From NCBI RefSeq assembly GCF_022414575.1, contig NZ_JADWYQ010000013.1, forward strand, positions 73,760 through 137,759: a stretch of 64,000 nt of DNA. Direction: 5' to 3'. This DNA comes from Streptomyces sp. MUM 178J (GTDB lineage Bacteria; Actinomycetota; Actinomycetes; Streptomycetales; Streptomycetaceae). Position numbers and translations under genes: made by a program. Each line of letters opens with the position of its first letter. Position 1 is the first letter of the stretch. The notes beneath the pieces were generated by a model. That model made no database searches, was not told the origin of the DNA, and worked only from the letters and a program-made list of their open reading frames with translations. Shown here in pieces: positions 18,641 to 28,139 of this stretch.

Positions 18641-19015
18641 GTCGAGACTGTACGTGAGGCGTGAGGCGTGAGGCAGCAGGTGCTGCGGCCGGCCGAGGTC
18701 GTGGTCGCCGTCCCCGGCTCCGGCCGTGATACGGGCCCTGGCCCGGAACCGTCTCATCAACCGGTGGGGAGCCGAAGCAGCCCGGCCGCCATGATCCGCG
18801 CAGCCGTGTCCAACTCGCGACGGCTCTACACCGATCCCGCATCTCACCGACGGCATGACCCTCGGCTCTCCGGTGGCGTGCGACGAATCCGCGGTGCATC
18901 CGCTGAGAGCGGCGCGGCCCATGAGGCGAGGTAAGTCGCAGGCAGCATAGGGGCGTTGAGCCATTCCACTGATAACCTGCCTTTCATCTAGTCAAGGCAG
19001 GATGCCACGGGGGAA
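18641..19015. other. 375-bp divergent intergenic region at the island's left side
   Basis: There is no convincing gene. Short GTGAGGC repeats lie at 18652-18670. The right end holds an 8-bp inverted repeat (listed separately) before the kinase start. I saw no copy of the tRNA-Leu 3' end here that would mark an attachment site, so the left limit of the island is inferred only from the change in gene content. Confidence 0.5.
18976..19001. promoter_or_regulatory. Inverted repeat just upstream of the kinase gene
   Basis: CCTGCCTT and AAGGCAGG form a perfect 8-bp inverted repeat with a 10-bp spacer ending 14 bp before the kinase ATG. The sequence is locally A+T-richer. It could be an operator or a leader hairpin controlling the first gene of the island. 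Confidence 0.5.
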
Positions 19016-20122
19016 ATGGTGCTGCAGCCGCTCAGGCCGGCTGACCCGACGAGGGTCGGCAACTTCCGGCTGATCGGCCGTCTGGGCCAGGGTTCGATGG
19101 GCGTGGTCTACCTCGGCTACCGCTCGACGCGTCCGGTCGCGGTGAAGGTCGTCAGACCGCAGCTCGCGGAGGACGAGTACTTCCGCAAGCGCTTCGCCCT
19201 GGAGCTGGAGGCGATCCGCCGCGTCGGCGGCTTCCACACCGCCGCTCTGGTGGGCGCCGACTCGCGAGCCGCGACGCCGTGGATCGCCACCCAGTACATC
19301 AACGCGCCCTCACTGCTGGAACTGGTGGAGCAGCACGGCCCGGTCAGCGAACTGGGTGCGTGGTGGCTGGCAGCGGGTCTCGCGGACGCCCTGATGCACA
19401 TCCACTCAGTACGTTTACTGCACCGGGACCTCAAGCCCGGCAACGTCCTGGTCGCTGCGGACGGCGTCCGGGTCATAGACTTCGGCATCTCCCACGTCAG
19501 CGGCGGTACCGGCCTGACCTCGGCGAGCGCGGCTCTCGGCACCCTCGCCTACATGGCACCGGAGCAGGCAGCGGACTCCCGTAAGGCCAGCGAGGCGTCG
19601 GACGTCTACAGCCTCGGTGCCACGCTGGTGCACGCGGCGACCGGCCACGTCCCCTTCTACGCACAGATGCCGGCGCAGCGGACGCTGGACATCCAGCCCG
19701 ACCTGAGCGGCCTCCCGCCCACGCTGCTCGACCTGGTCACCCACACGCTGGCCTTCGACGCCGAGGACCGGCCGACGGCACAGAGCGTGCTGGAGGAGGC
19801 GATGGGACGCCTGTTCGACTTCGGTGTGCCGACGGAGGCGCAGGCGTACCCGCCGCTTCCCGAGGCCTTCCTCGCGGCGGTGCTGGAGCGGCAGGCCACA
19901 CCGGTCGAGGCACCGGATCCCGTACCGGATCCGCATGCCGCGGTGGACGCCGAGCCGGACGGCGCTGCGGACATCGCCCCCGAGCCGGTGCCCGAGCCCG
20001 CTGTGTTGCCCCGGCCCGCAGAGCCGCTCGATCCCGGGCGCCGGCCGGACGCCACGCCGGACCGCTGGGCCGCTCGATGGCGCAGCCGTATCGAGGACCG
20101 CCGCGGCGACTACGGCGGCTGA
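19016..20122 (+). CDS. Soluble Ser/Thr protein kinase heading the defence block
   Basis: The 368-residue kinase has the glycine loop GQGSMGVVYLG (24-34), Lys44 in VAVKVV, catalytic HRDLKPGN (136-143), DFG in VIDFGISH and MAPEQ. The domain ends near 270; an acidic, proline-rich tail follows and there is no transmembrane helix. A rare TTA codon encodes Leu134, just before the catalytic loop. GGGGGAA precedes ATG 19016. It lies 99 bp before the SNF2 helicase. A kinase beside a PglX-like methyltransferase recalls PglW in phage growth limitation, although the kinase is much smaller than PglW. A defence role is inferred from context. Confidence 0.88.
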   Translation: MVLQPLRPADPTRVGNFRLIGRLGQGSMGVVYLGYRSTRPVAVKVVRPQLAEDEYFRKRFALELEAIRRVGGFHTAALVGADSRAATPWIATQYINAPSLLELVEQHGPVSELGAWWLAAGLADALMHIHSVRLLHRDLKPGNVLVAADGVRVIDFGISHVSGGTGLTSASAALGTLAYMAPEQAADSRKASEASDVYSLGATLVHAATGHVPFYAQMPAQRTLDIQPDLSGLPPTLLDLVTHTLAFDAEDRPTAQSVLEEAMGRLFDFGVPTEAQAYPPLPEAFLAAVLERQATPVEAPDPVPDPHAAVDAEPDGAADIAPEPVPEPAVLPRPAEPLDPGRRPDATPDRWAARWRSRIEDRRGDYGG

Positions 20123-20168
20123 GCCCGCCAAACCCACGCACCAACCACAGACGCACAGTGCTCGAACG

Positions 20169-20200
20169 GCACAGCAGCAGAGCAGCACAGCAGCAGAGCA
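20169..20200. repeat. 16-bp tandem duplication before the SNF2 gene
   Basis: GCACAGCAGCAGAGCA occurs twice, end to end and identical, ending 21 bp before the SNF2 start codon and just before its AAGGAG ribosome site. It is a CAG-rich slippage sequence in the 99-bp gap after the kinase gene. It may alter spacing or leader structure. Confidence 0.85.
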
Positions 20201-20221
20201 GCAATCGAAGGAGACCCGCCG

Positions 20222-23203
20222 ATGACCACCGTCACCGACAGTGCGTCAGGCAACGTCCCGGGCGATGCGTCCGGCGGCGTCCGGTTTGCCGCAGGGATGC
20301 AGGTCCGTGCCCGCGACGAGGACTGGCTGGTCGTGGAGGCCGTGGAAGCCGCCAAGGACGGCACCCGCCTGGACGTACGGGGCATCTCGCCCCTGGTCCG
20401 CGACCAGCGGGCGGTCTTCTTCGCGCACGAAAGCCTCGACCAGGTGACCCCGCTGCGCCCCGAGGACACCGAGCTCGTCCCGGACGACTCCCCCGAGTGC
20501 CGCCGTTCGCGCCTGTTCATCGACGCGTTGATGCGCAAGACCCCGCTGCCCCTCTCCGAGCAGCGCCTCGCCACCGTGGGCACCCACCTCGCCGACGACC
20601 TCGCCTACCAGCGCGAACCCGCCAAGACCGCCCTGCGCGCCCTGCGCCCCCGGCTGCTGATTGCGGACGCGGTCGGTCTCGGCAAGACGCTCGAGGTCGG
20701 GCTGCTGCTGTCCGAGCTGGTCAGGCGCGGACGCGGTGAGCGCATCCTGGTGGTGACGCCGAAGCACATCCTGGAGCAGTTCCAGCACGAGCTGTGGACG
20801 CGCTTCGCGATCCCGGTGGTGCGGCTGGACTCGGCCGGCATCGAGCGGATCAAGAACGACATACCCGCCGGCCGCAACCCCTTCTCCTACTACAAGCGCG
20901 CGATCATCTCGATCGACACCCTGCGCTCCGACCGATGGCGCAGCCATCTCATGCAGGTCACCTGGGACGCCGTAGTCATCGACGAGTCGCACAAGCTCAT
21001 CAACTCCGGGACGAAGAACAACCGCCTCGCGCAGCTCCTCGCGCCGAAGACCGACGCCCTGATCCTGGCCAGCGCCACACCGCACAACGGCCAGCGGGAG
21101 TCCTTCGGCGAGCTGCTGAGCCTCCTCGACCCGACGGCCATCCCCGACACCAGCGACTACGACGAGACGCAGCTCCAGCACCTCTACATCCGACGCCACA
21201 AGATGTCCCCCGACGTCTCCGCCGAGATCGGCCACATGTGGGCGACCCGCAAGCCGCCGGTCGCCATCGACTGCATGGCGACCCCGGCCGAGCAGCAGGT
21301 CTTCGACGAGCTGTACGACGTCTGGATCGATCCGAAGGACGGCCGCAAGCCCCCTGTCTCCGGCAAGGGCGCCCGGCTCTTCCCCTACACCCTGCTGAAG
21401 TCCTTCCTCTCCTCCCACTCCGCGCTCGTCGAAACGGTCGACAACCGGATCGACAGCATCGACCGGAGCACCAACCCACAGGAACGCCAGGCCGAACGCG
21501 ACGCACTGGTCAACCTCGGCACCATCGCCGAGGCCGTGGACATCGAGGACGCCGCCAAGTTCCGGCAGCTGGTGAAGGTCCTCAAGGAGGAGATCAAGGT
21601 CGGCCCCGGCTCCGACACCCGCGTCGTCATCTTCTCCGAGCGCCGTGCCACCCTGCAGATACTGCAGGACACCCTGCCGTCGGCCCTGGGCTTCGCCCCC
21701 AGCCGGGGAAAGACCAGCGGCGCCGTCCGCCAGCTCCACGGCGGCCTCTCCGACGACGAGCAGCAGCGCACCGTCAAGGACTTCGGTCTGGCAAGCAGCG
21801 AACTGCGGGTCCTGCTCACCGGCGACATCGCCGCCGAGGGCGTCAACCTGCACCGCCAGTGCCACCAGATGATCCACTACGACCTGCCCTGGTCGCTGAT
21901 CACCATCGAGCAGCGCAACGGCCGTATCGACCGCTACGGCCAGCAGCACTCCCCGGAGATCCGCGCACTGCTGCTGCTCACCGCCGACGAGGACCCCGAC
22001 CGCCCCTCGGCCGACCGGGCGGTGTCCGAGCGCCTGCTCAAGCGTGAGGACGAGGTCCACCGCACCCTCGGCGAGGCCGCCTCCATCCTCGGGCTGCGCG
22101 ACGAGGACGCCGAGACGAACGCCATCATGGAACGGCTCCTGGCGAACGAGGAACCCTTCGACACGGCCGTGCCGTCGGTCCCGCTCGACCCCTTCGATGC
22201 GTTCCTCGCCGACCACACCCCGGACGGCGACTCACCGGGCTACCGGGTGCCGCAACTGTTCGCCTCCACCCGCGCGTTCGTCGAAGAGGCCCTGGAGGAG
22301 ATCTACGACAACCCGGAACAACGCATCGGCAAGCACTGGGACGAGGACCACCCCAAGATGATGGTCTTCACCCCGGACCGGGAACTCCAGCGCCGCCTGC
22401 TGGTCCTCCCCAAGTCGTACCTGGACGAGCGGCAGGTCCTGGACCAGCTCCGCGTCACCTTCGACAAGCAGTTCGGCCAGGACCGGCTGGACCGTGCCCG
22501 CGAACGCAGCGGCAACCGCGCCAAGGGCGCGATCACCAAGCAGGAGCGCACCGAGACCTCCGGCTGGCCAGACGTCAGCTACCTCACGGACCAGCACCCG
22601 GTGGTGGAGTGGCTCACCGACAAGGTCCTCGTCAGACTCACCCGCAACACCGCCCCCATCATCACGGCGGACGTCAGCGAACCTGTGTTCCTCACCCAGG
22701 GCATGTACTCCAACGCCAAGGGGCACCCGACCGTCCTGGCGTGGACGTGCGTGAGGGGCCTGACGAGCGGCACACCCGTCTTCGACGACGACCTGGTGGG
22801 CGTACTCGAACAGGCCGGGGTCAAGCCGGGAATGCTCAACCGGCCCTTCACCGGCGACAGGACTGCCCTCCAGGCACTGGTCCCGGCGGCGGTACAAGCG
22901 AGCCGCAACCACGTCGCCGCGCTGCGCAGCGAGCAGGAAACCCCGCTGGTGGAACAACTCGTCGCGTATGAACAGCGGTTGGAGGCCTGGCGGAAGGCCA
23001 GCCTGTCGACGTTCGAGCAACTGAGCTTCAGCGGCATGCGGCGGAAGCACGAGGAGACGCGCGTGCAGAAGACCGCGGTGGAGGTCGAGCAGCTCATCGA
23101 GCAGCTGGCCACCCAGGGCGAGGCGATGGTGCGGGTGATCGGAGTCCTGGCACCCCCAGCGGCCGCCGGCGGCAACGCGATTCCGCAGCAGAGGGGAGCG
23201 TGA
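20222..23203 (+). CDS. SNF2-type helicase, DrmD-like
   Basis: The 993-residue protein is an SF2 SNF2-family ATPase: GLGKT (152-156), DESH (254-257), SATPHNGQ and QRNGRIDRYGQ (from 564). The last is typical of the HepA/RapA-like SNF2 proteins that include DISARM DrmD. The length is close to DrmD's roughly 1000 residues, and a large adenine methyltransferase follows after 4 bp, as in class 1 DISARM. AAGGAG (20208-20213) supports ATG 20222. It probably translocates on DNA to recognise or clear foreign DNA. The role is inferred from family and position. Confidence 0.85.
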   Translation: MTTVTDSASGNVPGDASGGVRFAAGMQVRARDEDWLVVEAVEAAKDGTRLDVRGISPLVRDQRAVFFAHESLDQVTPLRPEDTELVPDDSPECRRSRLFIDALMRKTPLPLSEQRLATVGTHLADDLAYQREPAKTALRALRPRLLIADAVGLGKTLEVGLLLSELVRRGRGERILVVTPKHILEQFQHELWTRFAIPVVRLDSAGIERIKNDIPAGRNPFSYYKRAIISIDTLRSDRWRSHLMQVTWDAVVIDESHKLINSGTKNNRLAQLLAPKTDALILASATPHNGQRESFGELLSLLDPTAIPDTSDYDETQLQHLYIRRHKMSPDVSAEIGHMWATRKPPVAIDCMATPAEQQVFDELYDVWIDPKDGRKPPVSGKGARLFPYTLLKSFLSSHSALVETVDNRIDSIDRSTNPQERQAERDALVNLGTIAEAVDIEDAAKFRQLVKVLKEEIKVGPGSDTRVVIFSERRATLQILQDTLPSALGFAPSRGKTSGAVRQLHGGLSDDEQQRTVKDFGLASSELRVLLTGDIAAEGVNLHRQCHQMIHYDLPWSLITIEQRNGRIDRYGQQHSPEIRALLLLTADEDPDRPSADRAVSERLLKREDEVHRTLGEAASILGLRDEDAETNAIMERLLANEEPFDTAVPSVPLDPFDAFLADHTPDGDSPGYRVPQLFASTRAFVEEALEEIYDNPEQRIGKHWDEDHPKMMVFTPDRELQRRLLVLPKSYLDERQVLDQLRVTFDKQFGQDRLDRARERSGNRAKGAITKQERTETSGWPDVSYLTDQHPVVEWLTDKVLVRLTRNTAPIITADVSEPVFLTQGMYSNAKGHPTVLAWTCVRGLTSGTPVFDDDLVGVLEQAGVKPGMLNRPFTGDRTALQALVPAAVQASRNHVAALRSEQETPLVEQLVAYEQRLEAWRKASLSTFEQLSFSGMRRKHEETRVQKTAVEVEQLIEQLATQGEAMVRVIGVLAPPAAAGGNAIPQQRGA

Positions 23204-23207
23204 CACC

Positions 23208-26200
23208 GTGGCATTTGAAGCGATCACCAACCGCGGAGAGTACATCTCCGCCCACTACCTCGCCGAACTGTTCGCCAAGGACCTCACCGAGCTGCGCAAG
23301 CGCTGGACCTCCGCCGACCGGGCGGGCGCTCCATCGTCCCGGTCGGGCGTGAAGGGCCTGCGCCGCGAGTACTTCAAGGCCAAGGTCCGCATCACCGAGA
23401 ACAAGGCCTTCGACGGTCCCGAGGTACGGCAGCTCAACGACCGCCTGCTGACGGCGCTGGCGTATGTCGAACCGGAGGGCGAGGGCGGAGACGCTGAGGC
23501 AGCCGCTCCGGAGACCGCAGGTTCCACCCACACCCGACTCCGCCGGGGCGACTTCGGTGTGATGCAGGGCGACAAGGAACGGTCGGTGCCGGTGGCGCTC
23601 GCCGTCACGGGCCCGGGCGGCCTGGAACTCGTCGCCCTGGATGTCACCTGGCAGGTGAACGGCGAACTCGTCGTCGCGGACGTCGAGGACGGCGGCGCGC
23701 AACTCCTCGACCCGATCCAGCTCGACGGCAAGCAGCTCATCACCGGTGCGGCCGACGCCGTCACCTTCCTCTTCGGCTGCGAGGACGGCTACGCCCCGCG
23801 CTACGTCCTGCTCCTCGCGGGCGGCGCGGTACTGCTCGCCGACCGTACGGCCTGGCACGAGGGCCGGTTCCTCGCGGTGAGCGTGGATGAGGCCCTGGAC
23901 CGCAACCTCAGCGCGGACGGCCAGGAACTGGAAGCGGTGGCCGCACTGTTCGGCGCGGAGTCGCTGCTGACGGAGGGCGGCGTCGCCGGGTACCTGGACG
24001 GGCTGGTCGACAAGGGCCGCAAGCACGCGGTGGGCGTCTCGAAGGAGCTGCGGGAGGGACTCCGGCAGTCCGTCGAACTCATCGCCCAGGAGATCCTGGA
24101 CCGGCTCGACGACGGGGGCGCCGACCCGGCGGAGCTGGGCGACCCGGCCGACCTCGCGAGTCGGCTCACTCGGGAATCGCTGAGGTACCTGTACCGGATT
24201 CTGTTCCTGCTGTATGCGGAGGCCCGGCCCGAGCTCGGCATCCTCCCCAGCAAGGACGACGCCTACCAGGACGGCTACGGACTCGCCCGGCTCGGCGAAC
24301 TGGTCTCCTACGACCTTCCGGAGGAGGCCCAGGACGGCACCCACTTCGCCGATTCGCTGGACCTGCTGTTCCGGCTGGTAGACCAGGGCCACCGCCCCCT
24401 GGGCAGGGATGAGGCACCCTCCGAGGACAACGTGACCGTCCTCGACTCGGACGGCCTGCGCTTCGAGGCCCTGCGCAGCGATCTGTTCAAGGCCGATGCG
24501 ACCCCGCTGATCGGCTCGGTGTCGGTCGAGGGCGAGCGGATCGAGACGAAGCTGCGGAACAAGGTGCTGTGGCGGGTGCTCAACCTGCTGATGCTCACGC
24601 AGGGACGCCGCACCGGACGTGGCAAGGCCGGCGGCGGCACCGGCAAGGGCTTCATCTCGTACGCGCAGCTCGGCATCAACCAGCTCGGTGCGGTGTACGA
24701 GGGCCTGATGTCGTACACCGGCTTCTTCGCGTGGGACGACCTGTACGAGGTTGCCAAGCCGGACTCGGACGGGCTGAGCGGCACCTGGGTCGTGCCGCTG
24801 AAGGACGCCGACAACTACGACGAGGACGTCTTCGTCAAACGGACGGACGAGCTGACGGGCGCAAAGAAGCGTGTCCTGCACAAGAAGGGCAGCTTCGTGT
24901 ACCGCCTGTCAGGGCGGGAACGGCAGCGGTCGGCCTCGTACTACACGCCGGAGGTACTGACCCGCAGCACGGTCAAGCATGCGCTGGCTGAGCTGCTGGA
25001 CCAGGACGGAGTGACGACTCCGGCTCGGGCGATCCTGGACCTGACGGTGTGCGAGCCCGCCCTGGGTTCGGGCGCGTTCCTCAATGAGGCCATCAATCAG
25101 CTGGCTGCGGAGTACCTGAAGCGCAGGATGGCGGAGCTGGGCGGCAAACAACTGCCTCCGGACCGATACGAGGCGGAGCTGCAGAAGGTCAAGGCGTACC
25201 TCGCCCTGCACAACTGCTACGGCGTCGACCTCAACCAGACCGCTGTTGAGCTGGCCGAGGTCTCGCTGTGGCTCAACTCGATGCACGAGGGCCTGAAGGC
25301 CCCCTGGTTCGGCCTGCATCTGCGTCGCGGCAACTCGCTGATCGGGGCGCGACGTGCCGTGTACGCGGCGGAGGCGCTGAAACGGAAGGCGTGGTTGACG
25401 ACGGTCCCGACGGACCGGCCACTGCGGGCAGGGGCCGAGGACGGCCAGTTCCAGGCGGGCAAAGAAATCCACCACTTCCTGCTCCCGGCCAAGGGCTGGG
25501 GAGCGGTCGCGGACGCCAAACAGGCCAAGGAGCTGGCGAAGGACGAGCGCGACGCGCTGGCGAAGTGGCGAACCGCTGTCACGGCGACGCCGTCGGCAGC
25601 GCAAGGCAAGCGGCTGCTCGCGCTGGCGACACGAGTAGAGCGACTGTGGGAGCTGGCCTGGCGCCGCCTGATCGTGAGCGAGCGGGAGGTACGGCGCCAG
25701 ATCGACGTATGGGGGGTCGACCCCGACCAGCCGCTGGAGAAGGCGTCGGGAGACGTCACCCGTGAGCAGATCGAGAGCGCGCTGAACGAGCCGGGCTCGC
25801 CGCGCGGCCGGCTGAAGTTGGTCATGGATGCTTGGTGTGCCCTGTGGTTCTGGCCAGTGGGACAACCCGATACTCCCACGCCGCCCAGCATGGAGGAGTG
25901 GCTGGCGTTCTGCGAGGCGGTGCTGGGTGTTCCGCCCGCTAAGGCGAAGGCCAGCAGCAGGCGTGGCGGTGCGGCCGGACTGGACGATGAACTCGGGCTG
26001 TTTGCCGACACAGGCGAGTTCGAGAAACTGGCGGCGGACGACGAGTTCGACCGGGTGATGAGCCAGTGTGTCGACTTGCCGTCGGTGATGGTGCAGTTCC
26101 CGTGGCTAAGCGAGGTGGACGCAAGCTCCCGGCGGGAGGGATTCTTCCACTGGGAGTTGGAGTTCGCTCACATTTTCGAGCGCGGAGGATTCGACCTGCA

Positions 26201-28130
26201 AATGGGAAATCCACCGTGGCATCAACCAAAGTGGGGTGATCCTCTAGCGCTGGCTGAATACGATCCGTGGTTTATTCTGGAAAATCCCACCTTGGATGTT
26301 CTAGCTAGACGTCGCGCAAACCTGCTAAAGGAGGAGTCTATTCGGGTCAAATACTTCGCCGACTTGAGTTCATGGGCGGGCATGAATGCTCATCTAGGCT
26401 CCCCTGTGGAGCATCCAATACTTATTGGCTATCAGAATAACCTCTACCTGAATTTCATTGAACGGGTATGGAGCAGCGCAAACTTGCGAGGTATCGCTGG
26501 AATGATCCATCCGGATACCCATTTCAAGAACCCGAAGGGTGGCTCATTGCGCGCGGCTGCGTATCGCAGAATGCGTCGACATTTTCAGTTCCGTAACGAG
26601 CTGGAACTCTTCGAGATTGGACACACGCGGGACTATGGGGTCCATGTGTACGGGTCTCCGCGTCAGGTTAATTTTGTGAATATGTCGGGCCTATTTCATC
26701 CGTCAACGGCTGAGAAATCTTTGACTCATGACGGAAGTGGAGAGGTTCCGGGGCGTCAGTTCGAGTCGGGAGGATGGGACTTGCGAGCCCATTCAAAGCG
26801 AACTGTGCATGTTACTGTCGACATGCTCAGGTCTTGGGCGGATCTGGTTGACAACAGCGACTCACCCGCACTTCACGCTAGGATGCTCAGGCCTCTCACC
26901 ACTGATGAGGACGGCGCAATTCATAAACTCTCACGGTTCCCTGAACGGCTGGGGGGTAACTTCTGGTGGACTGCGTCGGTTCGAGAGGATGGCCCTGTCT
27001 TGCGGCGGACTCATGTTCCACAATCGTGGAGTGAGGTAATTCTGCAAGGCCCTCACATTAGCGTGGCAAACCCTTACGCGAAGCAGCCAAATGAAAACTG
27101 CAGAAGCAAGGGCGACTACTCGCCGTGGGCACTTGAAGATCTTCCAGAATCGATTATCCCGCGCACCAATTATGTTCGTGATTGTGAACGGGACGTGTTC
27201 GAGTCGCACGCGGGGATTTGGGAAGGCAGCAGCTCGACTAGTTGGTTCCGTCTTGCATGGCGCAGGATGGTGGATCCTGCCACAGAGCGGACGCTCAACG
27301 CCGCGATTCTCCCGCCCGGTCCTACGCATACAGACGGCACCTGCACCTTGGCACTACCGTCTGAAAGAGACACAATCGTTACGGCTGGTCTCTGGGCAAG
27401 CCTACCCCTTGACTACTTTGTGAAAGTAGTTGGCAAGACAAATTTGTCTGACGATCTTGTTAGCCTTTTCCCGGCGCCGTTGTCGCACCCACTCTCCGCG
27501 CCGCTTCTGCTCCGAACGCTTCGGCTCAATTGCCTGACCCGCGAGTATTCCCCCTTGTGGGAGAGGCTTTTTGATCGTATTTGGCTCCGAGATCGCTGGA
27601 CTAGTTCGGAAGCTCATGGGCTACGAATTCAGGACATCGACCCAGCGTGGTCCATGGCGACACCTTTGCGAACGGAATTCGATCGCAGGAGAGCCCTAGT
27701 GGAAATTGATGCCATTTCTGCCGTAATGCTCGGCCTGACTGCCGAGCAGCTCTGCGCAATGTACCGTTCACAGTTCGACACCCTGCGCATGTACGAGTGG
27801 GAGACCTTCTTTGCCTCAGATGGGCACAAGGTTGCAGATACCACTCATGCGTACAACGTCGGCATTCGCCAGACCCCCGAAGAGACCGCCTTCGTCAAGG
27901 CCTGGGCCAAAGCCGCCCGCGCAGGCGACCCCACCCCCGCCATCCCCGAGGGTTGGGTCAAGCCGAACCGCGAGGCCGAAATGACCCGCGCCCACGCGGA
28001 CTTCACCGCCCGTCTCCACGCCGGCGAATACGGCGACTACGCCGCCTACCTCGCCGAGCACCCCCTCACCATGCCCGAGCCCGCCGAGCCGCCCACCGCC
28101 ACGTCCACCCCCGCCCCGGAAAGCAGGTAG
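23208..28130 (+). CDS. Large N6-adenine DNA methyltransferase, PglX/DrmMI-like
   Basis: The 1640-residue protein has SAM motif I CEPALGSGAF at 615-624 and catalytic motif IV NPPW at 1001-1004, the Eco57I/PglX type of N6-adenine methylase. The first 600 residues show no clear nuclease motif, so I do not call it a type IIG enzyme. From about 26160 to 27840 the DNA drops to roughly 47-48% G+C in two hand-counted lines, against 75% in a line at motif I. This segment covers the NPPW motif and the expected target-recognition region. GTG 23208 follows the SNF2 stop by 4 bp. It likely marks host DNA as self. Confidence 0.88.
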   Translation: MAFEAITNRGEYISAHYLAELFAKDLTELRKRWTSADRAGAPSSRSGVKGLRREYFKAKVRITENKAFDGPEVRQLNDRLLTALAYVEPEGEGGDAEAAAPETAGSTHTRLRRGDFGVMQGDKERSVPVALAVTGPGGLELVALDVTWQVNGELVVADVEDGGAQLLDPIQLDGKQLITGAADAVTFLFGCEDGYAPRYVLLLAGGAVLLADRTAWHEGRFLAVSVDEALDRNLSADGQELEAVAALFGAESLLTEGGVAGYLDGLVDKGRKHAVGVSKELREGLRQSVELIAQEILDRLDDGGADPAELGDPADLASRLTRESLRYLYRILFLLYAEARPELGILPSKDDAYQDGYGLARLGELVSYDLPEEAQDGTHFADSLDLLFRLVDQGHRPLGRDEAPSEDNVTVLDSDGLRFEALRSDLFKADATPLIGSVSVEGERIETKLRNKVLWRVLNLLMLTQGRRTGRGKAGGGTGKGFISYAQLGINQLGAVYEGLMSYTGFFAWDDLYEVAKPDSDGLSGTWVVPLKDADNYDEDVFVKRTDELTGAKKRVLHKKGSFVYRLSGRERQRSASYYTPEVLTRSTVKHALAELLDQDGVTTPARAILDLTVCEPALGSGAFLNEAINQLAAEYLKRRMAELGGKQLPPDRYEAELQKVKAYLALHNCYGVDLNQTAVELAEVSLWLNSMHEGLKAPWFGLHLRRGNSLIGARRAVYAAEALKRKAWLTTVPTDRPLRAGAEDGQFQAGKEIHHFLLPAKGWGAVADAKQAKELAKDERDALAKWRTAVTATPSAAQGKRLLALATRVERLWELAWRRLIVSEREVRRQIDVWGVDPDQPLEKASGDVTREQIESALNEPGSPRGRLKLVMDAWCALWFWPVGQPDTPTPPSMEEWLAFCEAVLGVPPAKAKASSRRGGAAGLDDELGLFADTGEFEKLAADDEFDRVMSQCVDLPSVMVQFPWLSEVDASSRREGFFHWELEFAHIFERGGFDLQMGNPPWHQPKWGDPLALAEYDPWFILENPTLDVLARRRANLLKEESIRVKYFADLSSWAGMNAHLGSPVEHPILIGYQNNLYLNFIERVWSSANLRGIAGMIHPDTHFKNPKGGSLRAAAYRRMRRHFQFRNELELFEIGHTRDYGVHVYGSPRQVNFVNMSGLFHPSTAEKSLTHDGSGEVPGRQFESGGWDLRAHSKRTVHVTVDMLRSWADLVDNSDSPALHARMLRPLTTDEDGAIHKLSRFPERLGGNFWWTASVREDGPVLRRTHVPQSWSEVILQGPHISVANPYAKQPNENCRSKGDYSPWALEDLPESIIPRTNYVRDCERDVFESHAGIWEGSSSTSWFRLAWRRMVDPATERTLNAAILPPGPTHTDGTCTLALPSERDTIVTAGLWASLPLDYFVKVVGKTNLSDDLVSLFPAPLSHPLSAPLLLRTLRLNCLTREYSPLWERLFDRIWLRDRWTSSEAHGLRIQDIDPAWSMATPLRTEFDRRRALVEIDAISAVMLGLTAEQLCAMYRSQFDTLRMYEWETFFASDGHKVADTTHAYNVGIRQTPEETAFVKAWAKAARAGDPTPAIPEGWVKPNREAEMTRAHADFTARLHAGEYGDYAAYLAEHPLTMPEPAEPPTATSTPAPESR

Positions 28131-28139
28131 CACCCAGCC

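Noticed and set aside
18641..19015. Possible left attachment site of the island
   Set aside because: I compared this gap by eye with the tRNA-Leu 3' end and saw no matching 15-bp or longer sequence.
23208..25050. Type IIG restriction nuclease in the methyltransferase N-terminus
   Set aside because: No recognisable PD-(D/E)XK motif in the first 600 residues, so only the methylase is called.
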